NCBI RefSeq assembly: GCF_018100925.1
Contig: NZ_JAGJEH010000001.1
Coordinates: 620,001-684,000, forward strand
Source: Pseudoalteromonas luteoviolacea
GTDB lineage: Bacteria; Pseudomonadota; Gammaproteobacteria; Enterobacterales; Alteromonadaceae
Direction: 5' to 3'
Length of the DNA: 64,000 nt
Both the position numbers and the translations under genes were made by a program. Each line of letters begins with the position of its first letter. Position 1 is the first letter of the stretch. Shown here in pieces: positions 19,231 to 26,851 of the stretch. The notes under the pieces are model-generated. The model saw nothing but the letters and a program-made list of their open reading frames with translations. It had not been told where the DNA came from and made no database searches.

Positions 19231-19252
19231 AGGGCGCTTTAATGCGCCCTTT
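19231..19252 (+). terminator. Intercistronic hairpin between lipoprotein and receptor genes
   Basis: AGGGCGC/GCGCCCT perfect stem, TTTAAT loop, followed by only TTTG. This weak T-run suggests partial termination or an mRNA-stabilising element that would give more lipoprotein than receptor. Confidence 0.6.
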
Positions 19253-19285
19253 GTGAATCAATATTTTGGTTTAGAGGAATTACAA

Positions 19286-22000
19286 ATGAAACCAATCAAA
19301 GTGTTCAAAACAAATTTGATAACGATTTCTTTGCTTTCTCTGTTAAGTCCTTTGTCTACGCATGTAATGGCAGAAGAGACAGCCCAAGAAATAGAAGAAG
19401 TTGTTGCAGTAGGTAGCCGCCTTAAAGGCAGCGCGAGTGCGGTAATCGAAGAGCGTAAAAATCAAGCATTTGTTGCAGATATCATGGGCTCTGAGCAGAT
19501 CTCTCGTACTGGCGATAGTGATGCAGCGTCTGCGCTACGTCGTGTGACTGGCTTGAGTTTGGTAAATGATAAGTTCATTTATGTTCGAGGCCTCGGTGAA
19601 CGATACTCTAGCGTGAGACTTAATGGCGCTCAAGTGCCAAGTCCAGACTTAACTCGTAATGTCATTCCGCTTGATATATTCCCATCAAGCATCATCGAAT
19701 CTTTGGCAGTGCAAAAAGCCTATTCACCAAATATGCCTGCGGCATTTGGTGGTGGTGATGTAAACATCAGAACAAAAAGCATCCCGAACGATCGTGTTAT
19801 AAAGCTAGAAATTGGTGTGACACACAAAGATACCAATGATCATGGCTTTGTTTATAACGGTAGTGATGATGACTGGTTAGGTGAAGATGATGGTTTGCGT
19901 GCAATGCCTGCAACGATGACATCGGCACTGAACAAATATATCAATGGTATCTCAGATATTTCGGTTCTGAATATCCGTGATATTGAGTCTAAAGAGCGTG
20001 GTGAAGCTGTTTCTCAGGAAGAGGCCGTAGCAATTAACAAGTCACTTACTAAATCACTTCATCGTGATTTTGGTATGGTCGAAAAAGATTTGGACCCAGA
20101 TTTTGGCGGTAAGCTTGTTTACGGTGACAAATTTGACGATGTATTTGGGCTAGGTGGTGCGTTAGGCTTTTTATTCTCTGCGGCATACGACCATGAGTGG
20201 TCGCATAGCAAAGGATACTCAGCTGTATTATCTTCAGTAGAAGTTAACCCTGATGACTGCTCAAAGTCTGATTTGGAGTGTTACTCTGCAAGAACAGATA
20301 AAGAGTCAACGAAGAAAAATGTTAAGTTAAATACTTCTTTGAACCTTGGCTACAAATTGGATGGTCATGACTTAAACGCATCTTATATGAAGCTAAGAGA
20401 TACTGAAGATGAAGCTGCTGTGTCTCTATACCAAGAGCCATCTAAGTCTCTAAGTATCGCGGATGGCGAAGTTCAACGTAAAAACCTTACGTCTTTTGAG
20501 CAGCGTGAGCTAGAAGTAATTCAATTCCGTGGTAATCACAACATTGAATATGACTTTATCAAGGGTGTTGGTTTCGACTGGCAATATACAGATTCAACCG
20601 CTACGACTGATATTCCGAGTGAGTTAGAGATCACAGCGCGTGATCGCTACACTGGCGGGACTTATACTGACACATACACAAGTGGTGCATTAGGGGGCGA
20701 CCCTTTCTTATACCGCTTTGTTGATATGGAAGATAAGGTTGAAAACTATAGCTGGAATCTTTCTAAGGTCTTCTACTTCGATTCTTCTGAAGTAGAGCTC
20801 AAAGGTGGTGGTTATTTCGTTGACAAGACACGTGAATACAAAACTGACTTCTTCAAGTATCGTTTTGGACCGAGTGAAAATATCACGCTCGCCACAAATA
20901 AAAATGAAGCCTTAGGTATCGGCAGTATTTTCAGAGATGATAGCCGTGTAGACGATACTGATGTTGAACTCCTATTCCAAGAACCAATTGCAGATGATTA
21001 CCTTGCGGCGCAAAAAATCGATGCTTATTACGGTAGCTTTGATTATGTGTATGCAAATGACTGGCGATTCTCAGGCGGTTTGAGATATGAAGACTTTAGA
21101 CAAGTCGCGCTGGCTTTCTCACGATCTACTTTTGATGCTGAATTACTGAAAGACAAGTTAAGCGGCGAAGCAATTCAAAAGTCGACAGTAATGGAAGACG
21201 AGACGTTTGGTTCACTATCCATGACGTATAGCCAACCTACGTACCAAGTACGTGCAGGCTGGGGTCAAACAATCGTTCGTCCTGATTTACGTGAGCTGAC
21301 ACCTGTTCAATATCAAGATCCACTGACTGACTACAGAACATTAGGTAACCCAAGGCTGGAATCGAGCCACTTAGATAACTTTGACTTGCGCGTTGAGTTT
21401 TACTTTGAAAGCGGTGATAACTTCTCTGTTGGCGCATTCTACAAAGACATTGACAAGCCAATCGAAGCACAGCTAAATGAGTCGGATGGTCGATTCACTC
21501 TTGAGTTTGAAAATGCTGACTCAGCCTATGTTTACGGCTTGGAAGCAGAGTGGCTGGTGGAGTTGTCGTCTGACTTCTTAGGTGGCGCATTCTTCACTTC
21601 AGGTAACTTAACAGTGAGTGACTCTGAAGTTGAAATTCTAGAGCTTGATAGCGGTGATTTGACAAACCTGAAGCGTCGTATGACTGGTCACTCTAAATAT
21701 GTAGCTAACTTGCAGTTGAACTATGACTCTCATGATGGCAACCATCAGGGCTCGGTGATTTACAACGTCTTTGGTGACCGTATCTTAGCGGCAGGTGTTA
21801 ATGGTTTTGACGATGCTTACGAGCAACCGATCAATTCTTTAGACTTGGTGTATAGTTACTACCCAACTTTCAGTACAACTGTAACCTTTAAAGTTAAGAA
21901 CCTATTGGGTCAAGACTTTGAAGTAGAGCAAAACGATGTGCTTATCCGTTCAAAGGAAACTGCGCAACAAGTTAGCTTAGACTTTGCGATAGAATTTTAA
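19286..22000 (+). CDS. TonB-dependent outer-membrane receptor
   Basis: 904 residues. The frame opens at GTG 19253, inside the preceding hairpin region, but ATG 19286, after AGAGGA, starts a proper signal peptide (ends near HVMAEE). The plug domain shows ALRRVTGLSLVNDKFIYVRG, LGERYSSVRLNG and PSSIIESLAVQKAYSPNMPA. The rest is a 22-strand-type barrel ending with the outer-membrane signature phenylalanine (LDFAIEF). The substrate cannot be read from the sequence. It is placed directly after a complete TonB2 energy operon and its partner lipoprotein, so the locus may be self-contained. Confidence 0.9.
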   Translation: MKPIKVFKTNLITISLLSLLSPLSTHVMAEETAQEIEEVVAVGSRLKGSASAVIEERKNQAFVADIMGSEQISRTGDSDAASALRRVTGLSLVNDKFIYVRGLGERYSSVRLNGAQVPSPDLTRNVIPLDIFPSSIIESLAVQKAYSPNMPAAFGGGDVNIRTKSIPNDRVIKLEIGVTHKDTNDHGFVYNGSDDDWLGEDDGLRAMPATMTSALNKYINGISDISVLNIRDIESKERGEAVSQEEAVAINKSLTKSLHRDFGMVEKDLDPDFGGKLVYGDKFDDVFGLGGALGFLFSAAYDHEWSHSKGYSAVLSSVEVNPDDCSKSDLECYSARTDKESTKKNVKLNTSLNLGYKLDGHDLNASYMKLRDTEDEAAVSLYQEPSKSLSIADGEVQRKNLTSFEQRELEVIQFRGNHNIEYDFIKGVGFDWQYTDSTATTDIPSELEITARDRYTGGTYTDTYTSGALGGDPFLYRFVDMEDKVENYSWNLSKVFYFDSSEVELKGGGYFVDKTREYKTDFFKYRFGPSENITLATNKNEALGIGSIFRDDSRVDDTDVELLFQEPIADDYLAAQKIDAYYGSFDYVYANDWRFSGGLRYEDFRQVALAFSRSTFDAELLKDKLSGEAIQKSTVMEDETFGSLSMTYSQPTYQVRAGWGQTIVRPDLRELTPVQYQDPLTDYRTLGNPRLESSHLDNFDLRVEFYFESGDNFSVGAFYKDIDKPIEAQLNESDGRFTLEFENADSAYVYGLEAEWLVELSSDFLGGAFFTSGNLTVSDSEVEILELDSGDLTNLKRRMTGHSKYVANLQLNYDSHDGNHQGSVIYNVFGDRILAAGVNGFDDAYEQPINSLDLVYSYYPTFSTTVTFKVKNLLGQDFEVEQNDVLIRSKETAQQVSLDFAIEF

Positions 22001-22014
22001 TATTAAATACTGTT

Positions 22015-22046
22015 CAAAAAAAGGCCGCCTTTAAGGCGGCCTTTTT
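22015..22046 (+). terminator. Terminator after the TonB receptor gene
   Basis: GGCCGCCTT/AAGGCGGCC stem, nearly no loop, flanked by A's and a T-run. It is symmetric, so it could work on both strands. Confidence 0.9.
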
Positions 22047-22382
22047 ATTTTTGCGATTAACTTAATAATTATAAATATTATTTAGTATAATTATTTTAAT
22101 CTCTCCTAAATATGTACCCATTTAAATCGTCTTCATTTTAACTTGGAATATTATCTATAAAATTTAATAACTTTCATGTGAGAAATATTACATTTACGTA
22201 AAGGTAAACATATATTAAATTTAGATTTTTTTTATAACCTAGATCAATATTTAGAATGATTTTTACTTGAAAATAGTACTAAAGTGACTCATAATAGCTA
22301 ACACAAAAAGGTTATCGCATATCCTTACCACATTCAGGTATTTTGTTTACATAAAATAAACATATTACCAAAACAGAGTTCT
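22047..22382. other. AT-rich non-coding stretch
   Basis: No credible reading frame. An inverted pair GTTTA/TAAAC near 22345-22365 is the only structure noticed. It may contain the promoter of the structured RNA candidate that follows. Confidence 0.4.
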
Positions 22383-22457
22383 AGTTTGATGCATAGCATC
22401 AAGCTTGGACGCAACCTTTACATGTTGTATCCAAACCCCGCATCGCGGGGTTTTTTT
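22383..22457 (+). ncRNA. Candidate small RNA: three adjacent hairpins ending in a terminator
   Basis: Three stem-loops are packed back to back with no coding frame. Stem 1 is 22383-22405 (TTGATGC/GCATCAA core, ATA loop). Stem 2 is 22407-22432 (GGACGCAAC/GTTGTATCC with one mismatch and one G-T pair, 8-base loop). Stem 3 is 22433-22453 (AAACCCCGC/GCGGGGTTT), followed by seven T's. The nearest upstream gene already has its own terminator at 22015-22046, so this one should end a separate transcript. The 5' end is not defined. An alternative is a leader attenuator of asd, whose start is 218 bases downstream. I do not recognise a known RNA family. Confidence 0.55.
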
Positions 22458-22615
22458 ATGCTTTCTGACTGCTTTCACCACGTGATATCGACAGCTCTTT
22501 GACTGTAAAACAGTGTTACGCTCGTTCCGCCAAAAACTTCTATATCTTCGTTACATGAGTAATTCGCTTAACGACTAAAAAAGTACTAGAGATGGCAAGT
22601 TAATTTTGATAGGTT

Positions 22616-22631
22616 AGACGTCTAGACGTAC
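22616..22631. promoter_or_regulatory. Tandem MetJ boxes (met operator) upstream of asd
   Basis: AGACGTCT followed directly by AGACGTAC matches two adjacent 8-base met boxes (consensus AGACGTCT) at 15 of 16 or better on the shared bases. It lies 43 bases before the asd start. MetJ with S-adenosylmethionine would repress asd when methionine is plentiful. Confidence 0.75.
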
Positions 22632-22674
22632 CCCTCACGCAATGAGTCATTTAAAATTAAATAAGGGTAATGTA

Positions 22675-23784
22675 ATGAACAATGTTGGATTTATCGGCTG
22701 GCGCGGTATGGTTGGTTCAGTATTAATGGAGCGTATGCAACAAGAAGGTGACTTTGCTCATCTTGACGCGCATTTTTTTACTACATCTCAGGCGGGCCAG
22801 CTAGGACCTGACTTTGCTGGTGAAGCCAAACCACTTAATAATGCTTATGATCTGCCTTCTCTAAAGAAGATGGACATTATTGTTTCATGCCAGGGTGGTG
22901 ACTATACCAAAGAAGTTTATCAGCCTTTGCGTGATGCTGGTTGGCAAGGATACTGGATTGACGCTGCTTCTGCACTGCGTATGTCCAGTGATAGTATTAT
23001 TGTTTTAGATCCTGTCAATAATGATGTTATTCAGCAGGGTCTAGAGCAGGGTGTTAAAACGTTTGTAGGCGGAAATTGCACCGTTTCTTTGATGTTACTA
23101 GCGCTTGGAGGGCTATTTGAAAAAGATCTCATCGAGTGGATAAGCCCGATGACCTATCAGGCTGCATCAGGTGCTGGAGCGCGTAATATGAGAGAGCTCA
23201 TCACACAAATGGGTGAGATCCACGGTAGCGTAAAATCTCAGCTAGAAAGCCCTTCATCAGCGATTCTGGAAATAGACAAAATTGTAGCAGACAAACTCAA
23301 AGATAATGAATTACCAAAAGACCAATTTGGCGTGCCACTAGCTGGCAGTTTGATCCCTTGGATTGATGTTCCAATGGAATCAGGCCAAAGTAAAGAAGAG
23401 TGGAAAGCAGAGGTTGAGGCCAATAAAATTTTAGGGTCAATCAAGCAACCTATACCGGTGGATGGCCTTTGTGTCAGGGTAGGCGCAATGCGCTGTCATT
23501 CTCAGGCGCTAACCATCAAACTTCGTGAGGACATTGAGGTTAGCGAGATTGAAAGAATTCTCGATGAACACAATGAGTGGGTAAAAGTTATTCCTAATGA
23601 AAGAGGTATAACTGAGCAGGAGCTGACTCCTGTGAAAGTCACTGGATCTTTGCATATTCCAATTGGCAGGATCAGAAAGTTGTCTATGGGCGATAAATAC
23701 ATCAGCGCATTCACTGTGGGCGACCAGTTACTATGGGGAGCAGCCGAGCCGTTGAGACGCATGCTCAGAATCATCACAGGTTAG
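22675..23784 (+). CDS. asd: Aspartate-semialdehyde dehydrogenase
   Basis: 369 residues (E. coli Asd 367). It reduces aspartyl phosphate to aspartate semialdehyde with NADPH, the branch point to lysine/diaminopimelate, threonine and methionine. The NADP site is seen at the N-terminus ([15 protein letters not shown]) and the active-site cysteine in [10 protein letters not shown] (Cys135, the same number as in E. coli). The frame opens at ATG 22642, but ATG 22675 matches the start of known Asd proteins and has AAGGG upstream. It is a single gene with a hairpin after it. The met boxes upstream suggest methionine control. Confidence 0.95.
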   Translation: MNNVGFIGWRGMVGSVLMERMQQEGDFAHLDAHFFTTSQAGQLGPDFAGEAKPLNNAYDLPSLKKMDIIVSCQGGDYTKEVYQPLRDAGWQGYWIDAASALRMSSDSIIVLDPVNNDVIQQGLEQGVKTFVGGNCTVSLMLLALGGLFEKDLIEWISPMTYQAASGAGARNMRELITQMGEIHGSVKSQLESPSSAILEIDKIVADKLKDNELPKDQFGVPLAGSLIPWIDVPMESGQSKEEWKAEVEANKILGSIKQPIPVDGLCVRVGAMRCHSQALTIKLREDIEVSEIERILDEHNEWVKVIPNERGITEQELTPVKVTGSLHIPIGRIRKLSMGDKYISAFTVGDQLLWGAAEPLRRMLRIITG

Positions 23785-23790
23785 CAGCTA

Positions 23791-23828
23791 AAAGTGCCTA
23801 GCATTTCACTCTAGGCACTATTCTTTTA
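23791..23828. terminator. Terminator between convergent asd and orphan gene
   Basis: AGTGCCTAG/CTAGGCACT perfect stem with a 9-base loop, followed by TTCTTTT on the plus strand and preceded by A's after the minus gene's stop. It probably serves both. Confidence 0.75.
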
Positions 23829-24254
23829 TTAAAAGTGGAATTCATGCACACTATAGGTGTGATCTACGCCATTACAATCAGTTGCGATTGCAGTTGTCGG
23901 GCGAAAGCTACTATCTAAAAACCATTTAGCCTTCATTTTTGAACCATCTGGGCAAGTTGCCCCTTCTGTATGTGCGACTCTTTTTCCAGCTGATACACCA
24001 GCCGGGACATTTTTATTCCAGTAAATTCGAACTTCTGAATGTGGTGGAATATCAGGCACAAACTTGTAATAGACTTTCATAGGGTAGCGACGTGTGACAA
24101 TATCACCGCAAGAGCTAGATTCACATTTAAGATAAACAAAGTTGTAGGAGTACTTGAGTACGCCATCACTACTTTGTGTATCTTGTTCATTTGCCATGGC
24201 AAAGTTGCCTGTAAAGCCGGCGACTAAAAGTCCAGCTAAAATAACGCTTTTCAT
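23829..24254 (-). CDS. Small exported protein, function unknown
   Basis: 141 residues with a signal peptide (MKSVILAGLLVAGFTGNFAMA). The mature part has four cysteines (CESSSC, then ATC and DC), which could form two disulfides, and many beta-forming stretches (YSYNFVYLKCE, MKVYYKFVPDIPPHSEVRIYW). I do not recognise a family. Aggregation-prone repeats and enzyme motifs are absent. It is alone, convergent with asd, with a good RBS (AAAAGGAT upstream of the ATG). Confidence 0.6.
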   Translation of the reverse strand: MKSVILAGLLVAGFTGNFAMANEQDTQSSDGVLKYSYNFVYLKCESSSCGDIVTRRYPMKVYYKFVPDIPPHSEVRIYWNKNVPAGVSAGKRVAHTEGATCPDGSKMKAKWFLDSSFRPTTAIATDCNGVDHTYSVHEFHF

Positions 24255-24561
24255 AATTTATCCTTTTATGTATACCAATTTTAACTAAGGTTTGCTTAAA
24301 CCTACTTATCTATAGCATCAAAATGGGTAAATAAGCACCCTAAAATGGTTACGATTTGTTTACACTGAAACGGTTTTGAAACAAGTGTGACTGTCAGCGG
24401 ATAGATGCCGGTAATTGGCTCTTGAATCCAAGGAAAAAGAATGACTCAGACAATCATCTTTTTGATCTGTTTGGCCAGTGGTAGGAGGTCGTACTTTGGA
24501 GAAATGGCCTAGGAGTCAACTAAATTCGACTACGCCGAGGCCAGCATCTAAGGATTAAAAG
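24255..24561. other. Intergenic stretch
   Basis: Only one small frame was seen on the plus strand: 24441-24512, 23 codons, ATG after AAGGAAAAAGA, start MTQTIIFLICLASG. It is hydrophobic, and without other support I do not call it a gene. No terminator is evident after the hydroxylase gene. Confidence 0.35.
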
Positions 24562-25449
24562 CTATTTATTTTTGTTTTCTTGTTGCCAAGCCCAAAGTGG
24601 TGGCTTGATGAGTAAGTTCCATCGATAACGCCAATTAGGGGCGTGCCACATTTGACGCACAAGCTTTACATACCCACTAAAAAACACAGTGACTGGGTTG
24701 ATACTCTTAACTGCCGGATAGATCCCGTATTTCACTTTGACATCTTCCTTAGCAAAAGTACCAAACATGCGGTCCCAGACAATAAAAATACCTGCGTAGT
24801 TTTTATCTAAGTACTGCTTATTAGTTGCATGGTGTACGCGATGATGCGAGGGGGTATTGAAAATAGCTTCAATTGGACGAGGTAACTTTTTCACGGTCTC
24901 CGTATGCAACAAAGTCTGGTAAACCTGAACGACCACTTCCGCCAGAAAGATGATAAATGGATTGAAACCCAGAATAGCCAAGGGTAGGTGAAAGAATAAC
25001 GGAAACAGCCAATCTAAAGGCCCATGACGGTACGCGACAGAAATATTAAAGTGCGGAGAGCTATGATGAACTGTGTGTGTGGCCCATGCAAATCCATTTT
25101 TGTGTAAAAAACGGTGCTCCCAGTAATATGCTAAGTCAGCCAATACGATACAACACAGTATTGTCCAAGGTGTTAACGGTAGTTCAACCAACTTAAAATT
25201 ATCATAAACATAGAAAAAGACGCCTGCATACGTTGCCGCTACTAAAGCGACAATCAATACGAAGGTACCGAGTGTAATAAAGTTGGTGATACTGTCTCCA
25301 AGTAAATTGCGTGTAAATGTTTTTTTTAAGCCGTATCGAATGAGCTCAATGACAAAAAGTGACAGTGCAATTACCAAGAACCAGTCGTCAATAAAAGTTT
25401 CGAGCCACCAAATATCATCGGTTGAGAAGGAGTATGTTAAAAAGTCCAT
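24562..25449 (-). CDS. Membrane fatty-acid hydroxylase/sterol desaturase family protein
   Basis: 295 residues with several membrane helices (about 22-40, 55-82, 93-110 and 148-172). The di-iron histidine motifs are all present: H112-RFL-H116, H125-TV-HH129 and HH202-RV-HH207. This family (PF04116 type) uses O2 to hydroxylate or desaturate lipids, sterols or carotenoids in the membrane. The substrate is unknown. It follows the GyrI-like exported protein by nine bases in one operon, and a TetR operator lies ahead of that operon, so it is expected to respond to the adjacent TetR. A good AGGGGGA RBS precedes the ATG. Confidence 0.87.
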   Translation of the reverse strand: MDFLTYSFSTDDIWWLETFIDDWFLVIALSLFVIELIRYGLKKTFTRNLLGDSITNFITLGTFVLIVALVAATYAGVFFYVYDNFKLVELPLTPWTILCCIVLADLAYYWEHRFLHKNGFAWATHTVHHSSPHFNISVAYRHGPLDWLFPLFFHLPLAILGFNPFIIFLAEVVVQVYQTLLHTETVKKLPRPIEAIFNTPSHHRVHHATNKQYLDKNYAGIFIVWDRMFGTFAKEDVKVKYGIYPAVKSINPVTVFFSGYVKLVRQMWHAPNWRYRWNLLIKPPLWAWQQENKNK

Positions 25450-25458
25450 GATTTCCCC

Positions 25459-26055
25459 CTATTTGTAATTAACCATGAATTCAGAAGACACGGGGTGTCC
25501 ACTGGCGTCCAAGTAGTGGATCTCTAGCACAGATTGTAAATTTTTGCGGTAATCTATTTTTTTCCATGCATCGGCTAATTCTTCGTTTGAGTGAGCAGCC
25601 TTTTGCAAGACCCTTTCATACCTTCCACCTTTAATGGTCGTTGACTGATTTGCGGAGCGAACGATATCTGACAGATAGCCTATTGATACATCCGCTTTTT
25701 GGTAGTCTTGGCTAAAGTTTTGGTAATAGACACTGATTTTTCTTGGGTATCGCAATAGATTTTTATTGAGTGCTTGTTGGTTTTCAAACGTCTCCCACAA
25801 CTTTGCGATATGTTTGATTGCAATTTTTTGCTGTACGCCACTGATACTCATAGTGTTAATCCGTACACCCTTCACAGCCTCGGTTGTATTCGGGCGTGGA
25901 TTGGATTGTTTTGTTGTGAGATTGGGTGCTTCAACCTGTACATCAGGTTTGTCGCTGTGCTCAGTTGCAGCCATTAGGGGGAACTGCATCATAGCTAACC
26001 CCCAAATACTTACGACCACCACTCCCGAGATTGCGAAAGAACTCATTAACTTCAT
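25459..26055 (-). CDS. Exported GyrI-like (effector-binding domain) protein
   Basis: 198 residues. The frame opens at 26073, but ATG 26055 with GGAG five bases upstream starts a signal sequence (MKLMSSFAISGVVVVSIWGLAMM). After a disordered linker, residues about 60-198 look like a GyrI/AraC effector-binding domain: NTMSISGVQQKIAIKHIAKL, WETFENQQ, YPRKISVYYQNFSQDYQKAD, VSIGYLSDIV, and RYERVLQKAAHSNEELADAW. That fold normally binds small hydrophobic ligands in cytoplasmic regulators, and here it is outside the cytoplasm. It is the first gene of an operon with the membrane hydroxylase, so a lipid or sterol carrier role is possible. The family call is from pattern, not alignment. Confidence 0.6.
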   Translation of the reverse strand: MKLMSSFAISGVVVVSIWGLAMMQFPLMAATEHSDKPDVQVEAPNLTTKQSNPRPNTTEAVKGVRINTMSISGVQQKIAIKHIAKLWETFENQQALNKNLLRYPRKISVYYQNFSQDYQKADVSIGYLSDIVRSANQSTTIKGGRYERVLQKAAHSNEELADAWKKIDYRKNLQSVLEIHYLDASGHPVSSEFMVNYK

Positions 26056-26112
26056 TGATACTCCACATAGCATTTGATCATTAGATTGATATATAGGCTA
26101 GTAGCAGAGATT

Positions 26113-26132
26113 TAAATTGTCAATATGAAAAT
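26113..26132. promoter_or_regulatory. TetR-type operator half, copy 3 (GyrI-like/hydroxylase operon)
   Basis: TAAATTGTCAATATGAAAAT matches the arm at 26818-26837 except for one base. It sits 58 bases upstream of the GyrI-like gene and just after the tetR stop, where that operon's promoter should be. Confidence 0.65.
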
Positions 26133-26141
26133 TAACTTCGT

Positions 26142-26726
26142 TTATTCGGTGTTAAGTGTCGTGCATAACAATTTGGAGCTATGTTTTAAGGTGTGGACTT
26201 GCTCTTTAAACTTGAGCGGGAGTAATGATTCGGCCATTAAATAATTAGCATATATACCATTGCTTACTAAGTTGATCTTGTCATCCCCAGCATTAGGGTA
26301 GTCCACTTTTAAGGCATCCGAGACGTGCTGGATAAACTCGGACATTATGTGTTGTTGGTCGTCTTTAATGGCATCAAGACGTTTGGCTTCTGCAAATAAG
26401 GCTTCGCCAATGATAGTCGCGTTGAGCTGCTCAGCAGATCCAACTGAGAATAGCGTTTCTATGAGTGCTTCCGAACGGCTATTGTTGGGCAGCCAGTCTA
26501 TAACTTGCTGCCATTGAGCACTGTAGATACCCCGCCAGCGTTTGCTGAGTGCGCAAATTATGTCATCACGATTTCCGATATAGTGGCGCAAAATCGTTCT
26601 TTTTACGTTGGCGGTTTCCGCTATATTTTCTAAAGATGTTGCTTGCATACCTTGTTTTAAGATACACACCTCTAAGGCATCAAGAATCTCTTCAATTCTC
26701 TGTGCTGCCATGCTTGGGCGAGCCAT
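26142..26726 (-). CDS. TetR-family transcriptional repressor
   Basis: 194 residues. The N-terminal helix-turn-helix is typical (RIEEILDALEVCILKQGMQA, TSLENIAETANVKRTILRHY, IGNRDDIICAL, about residues 11-58), followed by an all-helical ligand domain without recognisable specificity. AGAGG lies before ATG 26726. It is divergent from the propeller/cytochrome gene. The region between them has a perfect 23-base inverted repeat, and a near-copy of one arm stands before the GyrI-like gene. It therefore probably represses itself and both flanking units. The inducer is unknown. Confidence 0.88.
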   Translation of the reverse strand: MARPSMAAQRIEEILDALEVCILKQGMQATSLENIAETANVKRTILRHYIGNRDDIICALSKRWRGIYSAQWQQVIDWLPNNSRSEALIETLFSVGSAEQLNATIIGEALFAEAKRLDAIKDDQQHIMSEFIQHVSDALKVDYPNAGDDKINLVSNGIYANYLMAESLLPLKFKEQVHTLKHSSKLLCTTLNTE

Positions 26727-26774
26727 ATTAAACCTCTTCTATCACAGTGCTTGAATATGGATAATTTTAGCAAA

Positions 26775-26840
26775 TATATTTTCACATTGACAATTTAAGG
26801 TTGTGCGATCTAATCTATAAATTGTCAATGTGAAAATATA
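26775..26840. promoter_or_regulatory. Large inverted repeat, TetR operators copies 1 and 2
   Basis: Two perfectly complementary 23-base arms, 26775-26797 and 26818-26840, are separated by 20 bases. Each arm contains the TAAATTGTCAAT-GTGAAAATA core in one orientation. The right arm ends 11 bases before the start of the propeller gene, and the left arm is 48 bases before tetR. Confidence 0.75.
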
Positions 26841-26851
26841 CGGGTGATAAA

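Noticed and set aside
19253..19285. Longer N-terminus for the TonB receptor from GTG 19253.
   Set aside because: It would start in the tail of a hairpin and hide the signal peptide; ATG 19286 has an RBS.
24441..24512. 23-codon plus-strand ORF with a good RBS and hydrophobic start.
   Set aside because: Too short, no conserved feature, and the gap is ordinary intergenic DNA.
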